NCBI GenBank assembly: GCA_022683945.1
Contig: JAJHSH010000066.1
Coordinates: forward strand, 1 to 56,678
Origin: Candidatus Acetothermia bacterium
Lineage (GTDB): Bacteria; Bipolaricaulota; Bipolaricaulia; RBG-16-55-9; DRXL01
Direction of reading: 5' to 3'
DNA: 56,678 nt
Within the stretch, counting starts at the first letter, position 1. Each line of letters starts with the position of its first letter. Below are positions 22,324 to 33,408 of this stretch, in pieces. The notes beneath the pieces were generated by a model. The model had not been told where the DNA came from. It saw only the letters and a program-made list of their open reading frames with translations, and made no database searches. The position numbers and the translations under genes are program-made.

Positions 22324-23766
22324 TTACGCCCGCACCGTCTCTTTCTTCTTCGGATTGATAATGTGAATGGCCTTGCCCAGCGCAGCCTCGGCAGCCTCCA
22401 TCAGGCCCTCGGGAAGCGTCGGGTGCGGGTGAATGCTCAGGGCTAAGTCTTCTAACGTCGCGCCCATCTCTATGGCCAAGACGGCTTCACTGATGAGCGT
22501 CGAAGCTTCCGGCCCAACGATCTGCACGCCGAGCACGACTTTGGTCGCTTCGTCGGCGATAATCTTAACAAACCCGTCGGTCTCGCCCATCGTCAGCGCC
22601 CGCCCCAGCGCCGCAAACGGGAATTTCCCAGTAATAGTCTTATAACCCGCCTGCTGCGCCTCAACTTCGCTCATTCCCGCGTAGGCGATCTCCGGGTCGG
22701 TGAAAATTACGGCGGGAACCGTCTGCCAGTCGGCGGCGCTCTTCAGCCCACAAATCGCTTCAGCAGCTACAAGCCCTTCGTGCGATGCTTTGTGTGCCAG
22801 CAGCGGCGGCCCCGCCACATCACCGATAGCGTAGACGTGCGGGTTGCTTGTGCGCATCTGAGCATCTACTTTGAGAAAGCCCTTGGCGTCAGCTCGCACG
22901 CTGAGTTTGTCCAGCCCCAAGTCCGGCGGTGTGTTCGGCTTCCGTCCGACGCTGACCAAGACTCTCTCGGCTTCGAGTCTCTTCTCCCCATCAGGTGTGG
23001 AGATGGCCAACTGTACCCCGGACTTGCCCATCTTCAGCTCCTTCGCCTGAGACTTGAGATAAACCTCCATCTTCAGCCCTCTCGCCTTGCGGATGACCAA
23101 GCGCGTCAATTCTGGATCTGTGCCCGGTAGCAGACTATCGAGCATCTCGACCACTGTTACTTTGCTGCCAAACTTGGCATAGGCCATACCCAGCTCCAGT
23201 CCAATATAGCCGCCGCCGATGACAATCAAAGACTTCGGTAGCACCTTCAGCGCCAGCGCCCCTGTCGAATCAATAACAGTATCGCCGTCTATCTCAAAGC
23301 CGGGGATATTGACAGGGGCTGCGCCGGTGGCGATGATGCAGTCTTTAAACTCGATCGCTTGGGTGCCGTGCTCGCTCTCGACTAAGCACTTTTTCGCCGA
23401 GACGAACGTCGCTTTGCCTTTAATAATAGTGACACTATTGCCCTCACAAAGTTGCTTCACGCCTCCGGTCAGCTTCTTGACGACGCTTTCTTTCCAGGCT
23501 TGCAGACGCTCCATGTCGAGCCGGACTTCTTTTGCCGAGATGCCGAATTCTTCGGCGTGAGAGATCTTTTCGTACAGATATGCTGCATAGATCAGGGCTT
23601 TGGATGGGATGCAACCGACGTTGAGGCAGATGCCGCCCAGCTCGTCTTTCTCGACGAGCGTCACGTCTTTGCCCAGTTGAGCAGCTCGAATGGCGGCGAC
23701 GTAGCCGCCCGGTCCGGCACCGATGACTAAAACATCTGTGCCTGTAGCAATCTCACCGACGACCAT
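22324..23766 (-). CDS. lpd: Dihydrolipoyl dehydrogenase (E3)
   Basis: A 480-residue flavoprotein disulfide reductase: FAD motif VIGAGPGGYVAAIRAAQLG at the N-terminus, redox pair in GGICLNVGCIPSKAL, NAD motif IGGGYIGLELG near 180, and the C-terminal interface with HPHPTLPEGLMEA containing the His-Glu catalytic pair. It reoxidises dihydrolipoamide of 2-oxoacid dehydrogenase complexes. The ATG at 23766 is chosen since the FAD domain starts there; the longer frame to 23901 translates a REP-like repeat. There is no fused lipoyl domain. Last gene of the lipA-E1 operon. Degenerate copies of its 3' end occur at 21977 and perhaps 20333. Confidence 0.95.
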   Translation of the reverse strand: MVVGEIATGTDVLVIGAGPGGYVAAIRAAQLGKDVTLVEKDELGGICLNVGCIPSKALIYAAYLYEKISHAEEFGISAKEVRLDMERLQAWKESVVKKLTGGVKQLCEGNSVTIIKGKATFVSAKKCLVESEHGTQAIEFKDCIIATGAAPVNIPGFEIDGDTVIDSTGALALKVLPKSLIVIGGGYIGLELGMAYAKFGSKVTVVEMLDSLLPGTDPELTRLVIRKARGLKMEVYLKSQAKELKMGKSGVQLAISTPDGEKRLEAERVLVSVGRKPNTPPDLGLDKLSVRADAKGFLKVDAQMRTSNPHVYAIGDVAGPPLLAHKASHEGLVAAEAICGLKSAADWQTVPAVIFTDPEIAYAGMSEVEAQQAGYKTITGKFPFAALGRALTMGETDGFVKIIADEATKVVLGVQIVGPEASTLISEAVLAIEMGATLEDLALSIHPHPTLPEGLMEAAEAALGKAIHIINPKKKETVRA

Positions 23767-23791
23767 ACCTAACCCCCTTGTCCTCCTCCCC

Positions 23792-23875
23792 ACCCTCATC
23801 CTGCACCCTCTCCCTTCAAGGGAGAGGGACGGGGTGAGGGTCCCCCCTCCCACTTTAGGGGAGGGGCCGGGGGAG
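23792..23875. repeat. Two adjacent REP-like palindromes
   Basis: First unit 23792-23841 (ACCCTCATCC ... CCCTCTCCC / GGGAGAGGG ... GTGAGGGT). Second, shorter unit 23842-23875 with CCCCTCCC and GGGGAGGGG arms. They separate the second E1 beta gene from lpd and probably contribute to processing or attenuation. Confidence 0.75.
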
Positions 23876-23878
23876 AGG

Positions 23879-24850
23879 TCAAAAACCCAATACTCTCTCA
23901 ATGCCCTTCTTCACTCGCCCCGCATCGGGCAGATAATACTGTTCCATACTCAGATAGGGCATGTGCGTATCATAGCCCGTCACGCGCGCTACCGGGGCTT
24001 GCAACTGCAAGAGCACTCTTTCGTTGATGAGTGCCGTCAACTCCGAAGCCAAGCTGCACGTGCGGGGAGCCTCTTGGACGATCACCGCGCGCCCGGTCTT
24101 CGTGACCGAATTCCAAACGGTCTCGATGTCCAACGGCGCGAGCGTGCGCAAGTCTAACAGTTCAACGCTCACGCTCCCAAGCTGCTCCATCGCCTGCAGA
24201 CAGACTCTCACCATCGCGCCCCAAGATATCACCGTGACGTCGGTGCCCTGTTGAACAATGTTCGCCTTCCCTAGCGGGATCACGTACTCCCCTTCAGGGA
24301 CTTCTTGTCTGAAGGCGCGATAGAGCCTCTTGGGCTCGAAGAAGATCACGGGGTCGGGGTCGCGGATCGCTGAGATCAAAAGACCCTTGGCGTCATAGGG
24401 GCTCGACGGGATGACCACCTTCAGTCCCGGTGTATGGACATAATAGGCTTCGGGAGCTTCTGAGTGGTGTTCCAGAGCGCGAATACCGCCGCCGTAAGGC
24501 ACACGAATCACCAAGGGCAGGTGAAAGCGCCCGCGCGATCTCCAGCGCAGCCGCGCGGCGTGCGAGACGATGTGATCGAACGCCGGAGGCATAAAGCCGT
24601 CGAACTGAATCTCGGCAACGGGTTTGAGCCCATTAACCGCCATGCCAATCGCGCAGCCGACGATCCCCGACTCGGCCAACGGTGTGTCAATCGAACGATC
24701 TGGCCCGAACTCTTTGTAAAGATTTTCAGTGGCGCGAAAGACGCCGCCGTTGATCCCGACGTCTTCTCCCATCACAATTACCGTCGGGTCGCGACGCATC
24801 TCGGTTCTCAGCGCGTCGTTGATCGCTTGAATCAGCGTCATCTGGGGCAT
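23879..24850 (-). CDS. 2-oxoacid dehydrogenase E1 beta subunit, second copy
   Basis: A 323-residue transketolase-like beta subunit: GEDVGINGGVFRATE, AESGIVGCAIGMAVNG, PVAEIQFDGFMPPAFD and the catalytic-histidine segment EHHSEAPEAYY. The first 210 residues are nearly identical in pattern to the upstream E1 beta at 24864; the C-terminal third differs much more (VWNSVTKTGRAVIVQEAPRT versus VLESVKKTGRLVILHEAPKT is still alike, the rest less). With an alpha subunit it would decarboxylate pyruvate or a branched-chain 2-oxoacid with ThDP. Start ATG 24850; GTG 24859 is in frame. Either a redundant copy or one with a different substrate. Confidence 0.9.
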   Translation of the reverse strand: MPQMTLIQAINDALRTEMRRDPTVIVMGEDVGINGGVFRATENLYKEFGPDRSIDTPLAESGIVGCAIGMAVNGLKPVAEIQFDGFMPPAFDHIVSHAARLRWRSRGRFHLPLVIRVPYGGGIRALEHHSEAPEAYYVHTPGLKVVIPSSPYDAKGLLISAIRDPDPVIFFEPKRLYRAFRQEVPEGEYVIPLGKANIVQQGTDVTVISWGAMVRVCLQAMEQLGSVSVELLDLRTLAPLDIETVWNSVTKTGRAVIVQEAPRTCSLASELTALINERVLLQLQAPVARVTGYDTHMPYLSMEQYYLPDAGRVKKGIERVLGF

Positions 24851-24863
24851 AGAGATCACTCTC

Positions 24864-25841
24864 TCAGTAGCTCAGAACTCTTTGAATTCCCAGCACGCAG
24901 CGCCCCACATCGGGCAGATAATAGTCTTCTAAACGCGCTAAGGGGATCGTCGTGTCCGGGCCGGTTACCCGCACTATCGGTGCTTTCAAATGCTCGAACG
25001 CTCTATCGTTGACCAGCGCTGCCAATTCCGACCCGAACCCGCACGTCTTGGGCGCCTCGTGCAGAATCACCAACCGCCCGGTCTTCTTCACAGACTCTAA
25101 GACCGTCTCGCTATCGAGCGGGATGAGCGTTCTCAAGTCAATCACTTCGACGCTTATGTCTTGCGAAGCTATCTTCTCGGCAGCGCTCAACGCTGCGGGC
25201 ATCATCGCCCCCCAAGCGATGAGCGTCACATCGGAGCCTTCGCGGGCGCTGTGCGCCTTCCCTAGGGGCACGAGATAATCGCCTTCAGGGACCTCTTGGC
25301 GAAAGGCGCGATAGAGTCTCTTCGGCTCCAGATAGATCACGGGATCGGGATCTCGGATGGCTGCAAGCAGCAAGCCCTTCGCATCATAGGGATTGGAGGG
25401 GATAACGACTTTCAGGCCCGGTGTGTGCGCATAATACGCTTCAGGGCTCTCGGCATGATGTTCGGGCGAGCGAATACCTCCGCTGTAGGGCGCGCGCACG
25501 ACCAACGGCACATAATAGCGTCCGCGGGTGCGCCAACGAATTCTAGCGGCGTGCGAGATGATGTGATCGAACGCTGGGGGCATAAAGCCGTCGAACTGAA
25601 TCTCGGCAACGGGTTTGAGCCCATTGAGGGCCATCCCAATGGCCGTGCCCACAATGCCCGACTCGGCCAACGGGGTATCAATAGAACGGTCTGGCCCGAA
25701 TTCTTTTATGAGATTCTCGGTGGCGCGGAAGACGCCGCCGTTGACCCCGACGTCCTCTCCCATCACGATTACCGTCGGGTCACGGCGCATCTCGGTTCTC
25801 AGCGCGTCGTTGATCGCTTGAACGATAGTCATCTGGGGCAT
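24864..25841 (-). CDS. 2-oxoacid dehydrogenase E1 beta subunit, first copy
   Basis: A 325-residue E1 beta with GEDVGVNGGVFRATE, AESGIVGTAIGMALNG, EIQFDGFMPPAFD, EHHAESPEAYY (catalytic His region, closer to the branched-chain/pyruvate HHSQSPEAY type) and PLARLEDYYLPD near the C-terminus. It pairs with the E1 alpha upstream, from which it is separated by a REP-like palindrome, and is followed after 13 bases by a second E1 beta. ThDP is bound mainly by alpha; beta supplies the activating glutamate and the catalytic histidine. Pyruvate versus branched-chain specificity cannot be settled from sequence. Confidence 0.92.
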   Translation of the reverse strand: MPQMTIVQAINDALRTEMRRDPTVIVMGEDVGVNGGVFRATENLIKEFGPDRSIDTPLAESGIVGTAIGMALNGLKPVAEIQFDGFMPPAFDHIISHAARIRWRTRGRYYVPLVVRAPYSGGIRSPEHHAESPEAYYAHTPGLKVVIPSNPYDAKGLLLAAIRDPDPVIYLEPKRLYRAFRQEVPEGDYLVPLGKAHSAREGSDVTLIAWGAMMPAALSAAEKIASQDISVEVIDLRTLIPLDSETVLESVKKTGRLVILHEAPKTCGFGSELAALVNDRAFEHLKAPIVRVTGPDTTIPLARLEDYYLPDVGRCVLGIQRVLSY

Positions 25842-25852
25842 AGTAGCTCTTT

Positions 25853-25910
25853 ACCCTCACCCGGCCTTCGGCCACCCTCTCCCTAAAAGGGAGAGGGATG
25901 GGGTGAGGGT
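25853..25910. repeat. REP-like palindromic repeat
   Basis: ACCCTCACCCGG ... CCCTCTCCCT / AGGGAGAGGG ... GTGAGGGT, starting two bases beyond the E1 alpha stop codon and ending just before the first E1 beta start. Confidence 0.85.
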
Positions 25911-25911
25911 G

Positions 25912-27042
25912 TCACTCTTTTGGCAGATCGCCGCCGTGCTCGGCCAAGTACTCTTTCAACTCTTGCAATTGCTCTCTCAGATTCCAAGGCATCTCGGCGT
26001 ATATATACTTAAAAATATCTTCGACATCGCGCTTGGGCAGGTTCTCATACTGCGCGACCGTCTGAGCGATCTCGCTCTTGGCTTCTTCTAGAAGCTTCGC
26101 TTCATCATCAGCATTCCATAGTCCCTGTCTTTCCAGATAGAGTTTCAGTCTCTTAATAGGGTCTCTCTGTTTCCACATTTCGACCTCTTCGGCGGGACGA
26201 TAGCGCGTCCAGTCGTCGGCCGTCGTATGATGGCTCAAACGATAGGTCACGGCTTCTATCAGAGTCGGCCCGCCGCCATTGCGCCCCTTCTCTAAAGCCT
26301 CTTTGGTCGCTTTATAGACGGCAAAAACATCATTGCCGTCTACTTGGACGCCCTCGATGCCGTAAGCGATCGCTTTTTGGGCGATCGTCTCAGAAGCTGT
26401 CTGCTTGGTGCGCGGCACGGAGATCGCATATTGATTATTCTGACAGAAGAAGACCGTCGGCGTCTGGAAGACGCCGGCAAAGTTGAGGGCTTCGTGGAAA
26501 TCGCCCTCGGAAGTGGCCCCATCGCCAAAATAGACGATCGCACAAGAAGTTTCGCCCTTGATCTTGGCGGCCCAGGCCGCTCCGACGGCGTGCAGGGTCT
26601 GGGTGGCGATGGGAATCGAGATCGTAAAATTGTTGACGCCCTCCGGGACGCGATTGCCCTCTTCGCTCCCGCCCCAGTACGTGAGAATATCGAGCCAACG
26701 CTGGCCGCGCATCACTTGTGCTAAATGTTCGCGATAGCTGGGGAAGATCCAGTCTTCGGGTCTGAGCGCATAAGCGCTGCCCGCCTGACAGGCCTCTTGA
26801 CCCGAGAGCGGAGCGTAGGTTCCCAAGCGCCCTTGTCGCTGCAAAGCGAGCGCGCGCTCGTCGAAGATACGAGCCGTGACCATCCAGCGATAGAGAGATT
26901 CTATATCGTCATTGGTCAGACCCAGCTCGCGGGCTTCGTCTTGCTGGGCGGTGCCATCGAGGTTCAAGATCTGAAGCATTTCGATATCAAGAGAAGTCAC
27001 GGTTGCGGTCTTGCGCGGCTTGGTTTTAAGACTCTTCGCCAT
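25912..27042 (-). CDS. 2-oxoacid dehydrogenase E1 alpha subunit
   Basis: A 376-residue E1 alpha: the ThDP motif GDGATSEGDFHEAL ... QNNQYAISV (GDG to NN spacing about 27) near residues 180-215, SYREHLAQVMRG in the active-site entry, and YRLSHHTTADDWTRYR, the phosphorylation-loop region of pyruvate and branched-chain enzymes (SHHTTADD favours the branched-chain/acetoin side). Forms an alpha2beta2 with one of the two E1 beta products. ATG 27042 follows GGAGG; it overlaps the lipA end by 17 bases, so lipoate synthesis is coupled to the enzyme that needs it. No E2 gene is present in the operon. Confidence 0.93.
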   Translation of the reverse strand: MAKSLKTKPRKTATVTSLDIEMLQILNLDGTAQQDEARELGLTNDDIESLYRWMVTARIFDERALALQRQGRLGTYAPLSGQEACQAGSAYALRPEDWIFPSYREHLAQVMRGQRWLDILTYWGGSEEGNRVPEGVNNFTISIPIATQTLHAVGAAWAAKIKGETSCAIVYFGDGATSEGDFHEALNFAGVFQTPTVFFCQNNQYAISVPRTKQTASETIAQKAIAYGIEGVQVDGNDVFAVYKATKEALEKGRNGGGPTLIEAVTYRLSHHTTADDWTRYRPAEEVEMWKQRDPIKRLKLYLERQGLWNADDEAKLLEEAKSEIAQTVAQYENLPKRDVEDIFKYIYAEMPWNLREQLQELKEYLAEHGGDLPKE

Positions 27043-27952
27043 TTCTATGATCCCTCCCACGACGACTCTTTAAGAGACTTTTGATGAAAAACTCTCCGGC
27101 ACGATAGCTGCTGCGAACCAAGGGCCCGGAGGCGACATAGCGAAAGCCCATCGCTTCGCCGACTTCTTTCCAGTAGGCGAATCTCTCCGGGCGCACGTAC
27201 TCGACGACTTCTAAGTGTCTTTGGCTGGGGCGCAGATATTGCCCGATGGTGAGAATATCTACGCTGATAGTGCGAAGATCCCGCATCGTCTGAAGAATCT
27301 CTTCTTCGGTCTCGCCCAAGCCGACCATAATAGAAGATTTCGTGTAGCGCGTCGGGTCGAGCTTTTTCACGTTCTCTAGAACTGTCAGCGATTGGCAATA
27401 GGTAGCACGGCGATCACGAACTTTGGGGGTGAGTCGCTCGACCGTCTCGATATTGTGATCAATGACATCGGGTTGGGCGTCAACGACTTTTTTCAGAGCT
27501 TCGATATCTCCGCGAAAGTCGGGGATTAAGACTTCGACGAGCATCTGGGGCGTCTTCTCTTTGATGGCGCGAATAGTTCTAGCGAAGTGCTCTGCGCCGC
27601 CGTCGGGCAGATCGTCGCGGGCGACGCTGGTCAAGACGACATAGTCTAAGTCCCATTCGCTCAGCACTTGGGCGACCTTCCACGGCTCGAGCGGGTCTAA
27701 GTAACCGTTGGGATGGCCGCTGGCGACGGCACAAAACCGACACCCGCGGGTGCAGACGTCGCCCATCAGCATTAAAGTAGCCGTACCGCCGCCCCAGCAT
27801 TCGTGAACATTGGGGCAGTGGGCCTCTTCGCAGACGGTGTGCAGTCTGTGCTTGCGCAGCGTCTCTTTGATCTGGATGTAGTTATGCCCGGCGGGCGGGC
27901 GGATTTTCAGCCAATCGGGTTTTAATAATGTCGTGACCGCGATCGTCCTCAC
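27026..27952 (-). CDS. lipA: Lipoyl synthase (radical SAM)
   Basis: A 308-residue radical SAM enzyme that inserts two sulfurs into octanoyl groups on E2/GcvH proteins. Both cluster motifs are present: CEEAHCPNVHECW (auxiliary [4Fe-4S]) and CTRGCRFC (SAM cluster). The C-terminal RSSYRAGE segment carrying the conserved serine ligand is also there. I chose GTG at 27952: it lies just after the only strong promoter and gives normal family length, with homology starting about ten codons later (LLKPDWLKIR). The longer frame to 28135 would start before the promoter. First gene of the E1-E3 operon. Confidence 0.92.
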   Translation of the reverse strand: MRTIAVTTLLKPDWLKIRPPAGHNYIQIKETLRKHRLHTVCEEAHCPNVHECWGGGTATLMLMGDVCTRGCRFCAVASGHPNGYLDPLEPWKVAQVLSEWDLDYVVLTSVARDDLPDGGAEHFARTIRAIKEKTPQMLVEVLIPDFRGDIEALKKVVDAQPDVIDHNIETVERLTPKVRDRRATYCQSLTVLENVKKLDPTRYTKSSIMVGLGETEEEILQTMRDLRTISVDILTIGQYLRPSQRHLEVVEYVRPERFAYWKEVGEAMGFRYVASGPLVRSSYRAGEFFIKSLLKSRRGRDHRNGEES

Positions 27953-27977
27953 TCCCTTGGTCTTTTGAATCTGAAGT

Positions 27978-28006
27978 ATTATAGGGAGTGGAAGGGGAAG
28001 TTGCAA
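27978..28006 (-). promoter_or_regulatory. Promoter of the lipA-E1-E1-E3 operon
   Basis: Minus strand TTGCAA (28006-28001), 17-base spacer, TATAAT (27983-27978). The predicted transcript starts near 27971, giving a leader of about 20 bases before the GTG start of lipA. This promoter also rules out translation starts further upstream. Confidence 0.72.
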
Positions 28007-28212
28007 AAGGCCGTCTTCTGATGATTTGACATCCAGCCTCCTTTGTGCCATAATTTTATTATGATTGTTATGATTGCTGTAACGCAAAAGCTGCTCACCC
28101 TCCTGCTGCTCCGTGCCTAGCGCACGGATACTCACTTTTCAGTTGCCTAAATCTCTATCGTATGTGACAATAACTCCGGCTTCATTGCTCTTTTATCCAA
28201 GCGAGGTGCCTT

Positions 28213-30891
<2,679 letters not shown>

Positions 30892-30894
30892 GGG

Positions 30895-30981
30895 CGGAGG
30901 GAGGGGGACTCGAACCCCCAGGGCCTTTGGGGCCGTACCGGTTTTCGAGACCGGCTCCTTAGCCAGTTCGGTCATCCCTCC
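30895..30981 (-). tRNA. tRNA-Ser (anticodon CGA)
   Basis: The minus strand folds into an 87-base tRNA: acceptor arms GGAGGGA and TCCCTCC, anticodon stem CCGGT/ACCGG with loop CTCGAAA (anticodon CGA, reads UCG), a long variable arm (GGCCCC...GGGGCC-like) as in serine tRNAs, and T arm GGGGGTTCGAGTCCCCC. Discriminator G at 30895; CCA is not encoded. It faces leuS, whose stop is three bases away. Confidence 0.95.
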
Positions 30982-31065
30982 AGATCTCATATTTGGATTA
31001 TAGCAATCACGGAGAGCAGCGTCAATCACCAGACGATCTTTCGTGCATTTCTTATGGGCTTGCGC

Positions 31066-31071
31066 TATACT
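31066..31071 (+). promoter_or_regulatory. -10 element of a near-leaderless transcript
   Basis: TATACT at 31066-31071 predicts transcription from about 31078-31079, three or four bases before the ATG at 31082. There is no ribosome-binding site between. The -35 is weak. Confidence 0.4.
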
Positions 31072-31081
31072 AATTCTCTCT

Positions 31082-31861
31082 ATGAGCAAGTCTTTCAGAT
31101 CTCTCGCCATCGCAGCGGCCCGCGAAGCGGGCGCGCTCCTGCGCGAAAATTTTGGCCAGAACCATCGCTTTCAACTCAAGAGCGGCTTCCGCGATCTGAT
31201 CACCGAGTTCGACCGCCGCGCCGAAGAGATCATCGTCAAGGTCATCCAAAAACAATGCCCGGATCACTCTATCTTGACCGAAGAGGCTTCTGTAGCCCCG
31301 CACCAGAACTCTCACTATCAATGGATCATTGACCCCATAGACGGCACGACCAACTTCGCTCACGGCTTTCCCTTCTTTGGGGTCTCTATCGCTCTGTACC
31401 GAGGGCGTGAACCGTTGGTGGGCGTCGTGTATAATCCCATTCACAACGAACTCTTTGTCGCCGAGCTGGGAGAGGGAGCTTGGTTGGACGATAAGCGCTT
31501 GGAAGTCTCGATAACGGAGAGCTTACGAGAGAGCCTCTTAGTGACGGGATTTCCCTATGACGAGGGCCTGATGCAAAAGCACTTGCGCTGGTGGGGGCGC
31601 TTTGCCGAGAGAACTCAGTCGCTACGTCGCATGGGGTCTTCGGCGCTGGCGCTCTCTTATCTTGCTGCCGGGCGCGCCGACGGCTATTGGGAACTCGATC
31701 TAAAAGCATGGGACAGCGCAGCCGGGGTGCTTCTAGTCAGTGAAGCCGGCGGTTGCGTGACGAATTTAAGAGGCGGCCCACTGGATATTTTCAGCGGCGA
31801 AGTCTTGGCCAGCAACGGGCGAGTTCATCAACAGATGCTCGATCTGCTGAGCGAACCCTAG
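31082..31861 (+). CDS. Inositol-1-monophosphatase family phosphatase (SuhB/FIG type)
   Basis: A 259-residue Mg2+-dependent phosphatase: metal site 1 in LTEEAS, WIIDPIDGTTNFAHGFPFFGVSIAL region (given in part: DPIDGTTNFAHG near 82-93), and the second metal motif WDSAAGVLLVSEAGG near 208-222. It hydrolyses myo-inositol phosphates or related sugar and nucleotide phosphates (fructose bisphosphate, PAP); which one is not readable. ATG at 31082 starts at the usual N-terminus; a longer frame to 31043 runs through the -10. Ten bases separate it from asnS, so they are co-transcribed. Confidence 0.92.
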   Translation: MSKSFRSLAIAAAREAGALLRENFGQNHRFQLKSGFRDLITEFDRRAEEIIVKVIQKQCPDHSILTEEASVAPHQNSHYQWIIDPIDGTTNFAHGFPFFGVSIALYRGREPLVGVVYNPIHNELFVAELGEGAWLDDKRLEVSITESLRESLLVTGFPYDEGLMQKHLRWWGRFAERTQSLRRMGSSALALSYLAAGRADGYWELDLKAWDSAAGVLLVSEAGGCVTNLRGGPLDIFSGEVLASNGRVHQQMLDLLSEP

Positions 31862-31871
31862 GTGATAGAGC

Positions 31872-33194
31872 ATGAGAGACCAGATCTATATCGAAGAGAT
31901 CGGCAAGCACGTAGGCCAAGAGGTGCTCATCTGCGGGTGGCTCTATAATCGTCGTGAGAAGGGGAAGATTCAGTTCTTGATTATTCGCGACGGCACGGGG
32001 ATCATTCAGGGAGTCGTTACTCAAGCCGATGGCGCTGTCTTTGAAGAGGCGCGCGCGCTGACTCAAGAGTCTTCACTGCAAGTGCGCGGTACTATTAGAG
32101 AAGACCAGCGCGCCCCCGGCGGTTATGAACTCCAGATCAAAGAGATCAATAGAGTTCAGCGTGTCGAGGGCGAGTACCCCATCGCGCTGAAAGAACACGG
32201 CCCGGGCTTTTTATTGGATCACCGACACCTATGGATTCGCACGCCCCGTCAAGCGGCGATCCTGAGAGTGCGCCACGAAGTGATGCAGTCTATAAGAGAC
32301 TTTTTCGATCAGCGGGGCTTTATCGCGACCGAAGCGCCCATTCTCACCCCTTCGGCTTGCGAAGGCACGACGACGCTCTTCGAAGTTGATTACTTTGAAG
32401 ACAAAGCTTATCTTTCACAGAGCGGACAGCTCTACTTAGAAGCGACGGCGATGGCCTTGGGCAAAGTCTATTGGATCGGCCCTGCTTTTCGTGCCGAGCG
32501 CTCCAAGACGCGCAAGCACTTAACTGAATTTTGGATGGCCGAAGCCGAGGTCGCCTTCTGCGAACATGAAGAGAATCTCAAACTTCAAGAAGATCTAGTC
32601 AAGTACGTCATCGAGCGAGCATTGGCTAGGCGCGCGCGCGAACTGAAAGAACTGGAGAGAAAGACCGAGATTTTAGAGAGCATTCTGCACGAGCCGTTTG
32701 CTCGCGTCACTTACGAAGATTCACTGAAGCTGGTCAATGAACTGTTGAGAGAGAAGATCGCCGCAGGAGAAGTCGAGAGACTCCAGTGGGGGGAGGACTT
32801 CGGCGCTCCGCATGAAGAAGCCTTGGGAGCGCACTTTGGGCGACCTGTCTTTGTAGAATTCTTTCCCGCGAAGATGAAAGCCTTCTATATGGAGCCCAAG
32901 CCCGATAACCCTGAGCTTGTGCTCGCAGCTGATTTAGTCGCCTCGGAGGGCTATGGCGAGATCATCGGCGGGAGCCAGCGCATCTCCGATATTAATTTAT
33001 TGCGCGCGCGTCTGAGAGAGTTCGGGCTTCCCGAAGAGCCGTACACTTGGTACATAGACTTGCGTCAGTACGGAGGCGCGCCTCATGCGGGCTTCGGGCT
33101 GGGCGTAGAGCGCCTGACGAGCTGGATCGCGGGGATCGAGCATCTTCGAGAAGCGATTCCATTCCCCAGAATGCTCTATCGTCTGCGGCCGTAA
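31872..33194 (+). CDS. asnS: Asparaginyl-tRNA synthetase
   Basis: A 440-residue class II synthetase: N-terminal OB-fold anticodon domain (residues about 15-100, VLICGWLYNRREKGKIQFL), motif 2 FRAERSKTRKHLTEFWMAEAE near 215, and motif 3 GFGLGVERLTSWI near 410. The RAExSxTxxHLxEFWxxEPE pattern and the GEIIGGSQR stretch are AsnRS-like rather than AspRS-like, and a separate bacterial AspRS is encoded at 46875. Function: charges tRNA-Asn directly. Preceded by AGGTGATAG. If the family assignment is wrong, it would be an archaeal-type AspRS or asparagine-synthetase relative. Confidence 0.88.
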   Translation: MRDQIYIEEIGKHVGQEVLICGWLYNRREKGKIQFLIIRDGTGIIQGVVTQADGAVFEEARALTQESSLQVRGTIREDQRAPGGYELQIKEINRVQRVEGEYPIALKEHGPGFLLDHRHLWIRTPRQAAILRVRHEVMQSIRDFFDQRGFIATEAPILTPSACEGTTTLFEVDYFEDKAYLSQSGQLYLEATAMALGKVYWIGPAFRAERSKTRKHLTEFWMAEAEVAFCEHEENLKLQEDLVKYVIERALARRARELKELERKTEILESILHEPFARVTYEDSLKLVNELLREKIAAGEVERLQWGEDFGAPHEEALGAHFGRPVFVEFFPAKMKAFYMEPKPDNPELVLAADLVASEGYGEIIGGSQRISDINLLRARLREFGLPEEPYTWYIDLRQYGGAPHAGFGLGVERLTSWIAGIEHLREAIPFPRMLYRLRP

Positions 33195-33346
33195 CTCTTG
33201 CCTCATGACGGGGCGATCCCGGGTTTTCTATGAAGCTATAATAGGTCGAGAGATCTCGCCAATCCTCTTAGCACGTGCTTTCACTTATAAACTCCTGCAT
33301 CCATCATGCTGAAATCGGCGCACAATTGCCATTTCGGATTATCACC

Positions 33347-33375
33347 TTGACAACGGATATTTTTTGTGCTATATA
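33347..33375 (+). promoter_or_regulatory. Consensus promoter for the large lipoprotein gene
   Basis: TTGACA (33347-33352), 17-base spacer rich in T, TATATA (33370-33375). The predicted transcript begins about 26 bases before the ATG at 33409, with GGGAGG as ribosome-binding site. Confidence 0.72.
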
Positions 33376-33408
33376 TCCCAGTAAGAACTTTTTCAGGGAG
33401 GTTCCCCC

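Noticed and set aside
23767..23901. N-terminal extension of dihydrolipoyl dehydrogenase
   Set aside because: It translates the REP-like repeat; the FAD motif begins at the ATG at 23766.
27953..28135. N-terminal extension of LipA
   Set aside because: It would start upstream of a strong TTGCAA-N17-TATAAT promoter and is not family-like.
31872..33194. Calling this gene a second AspRS
   Set aside because: Motif 2 and the GEIIGGSQR segment fit AsnRS and a bacterial AspRS is present at 46875.
33236..33260. TATAAT followed by GAGAGATCTC palindrome after asnS as a promoter-operator
   Set aside because: No -35 at suitable spacing and a much better promoter lies nearer the lipoprotein gene.
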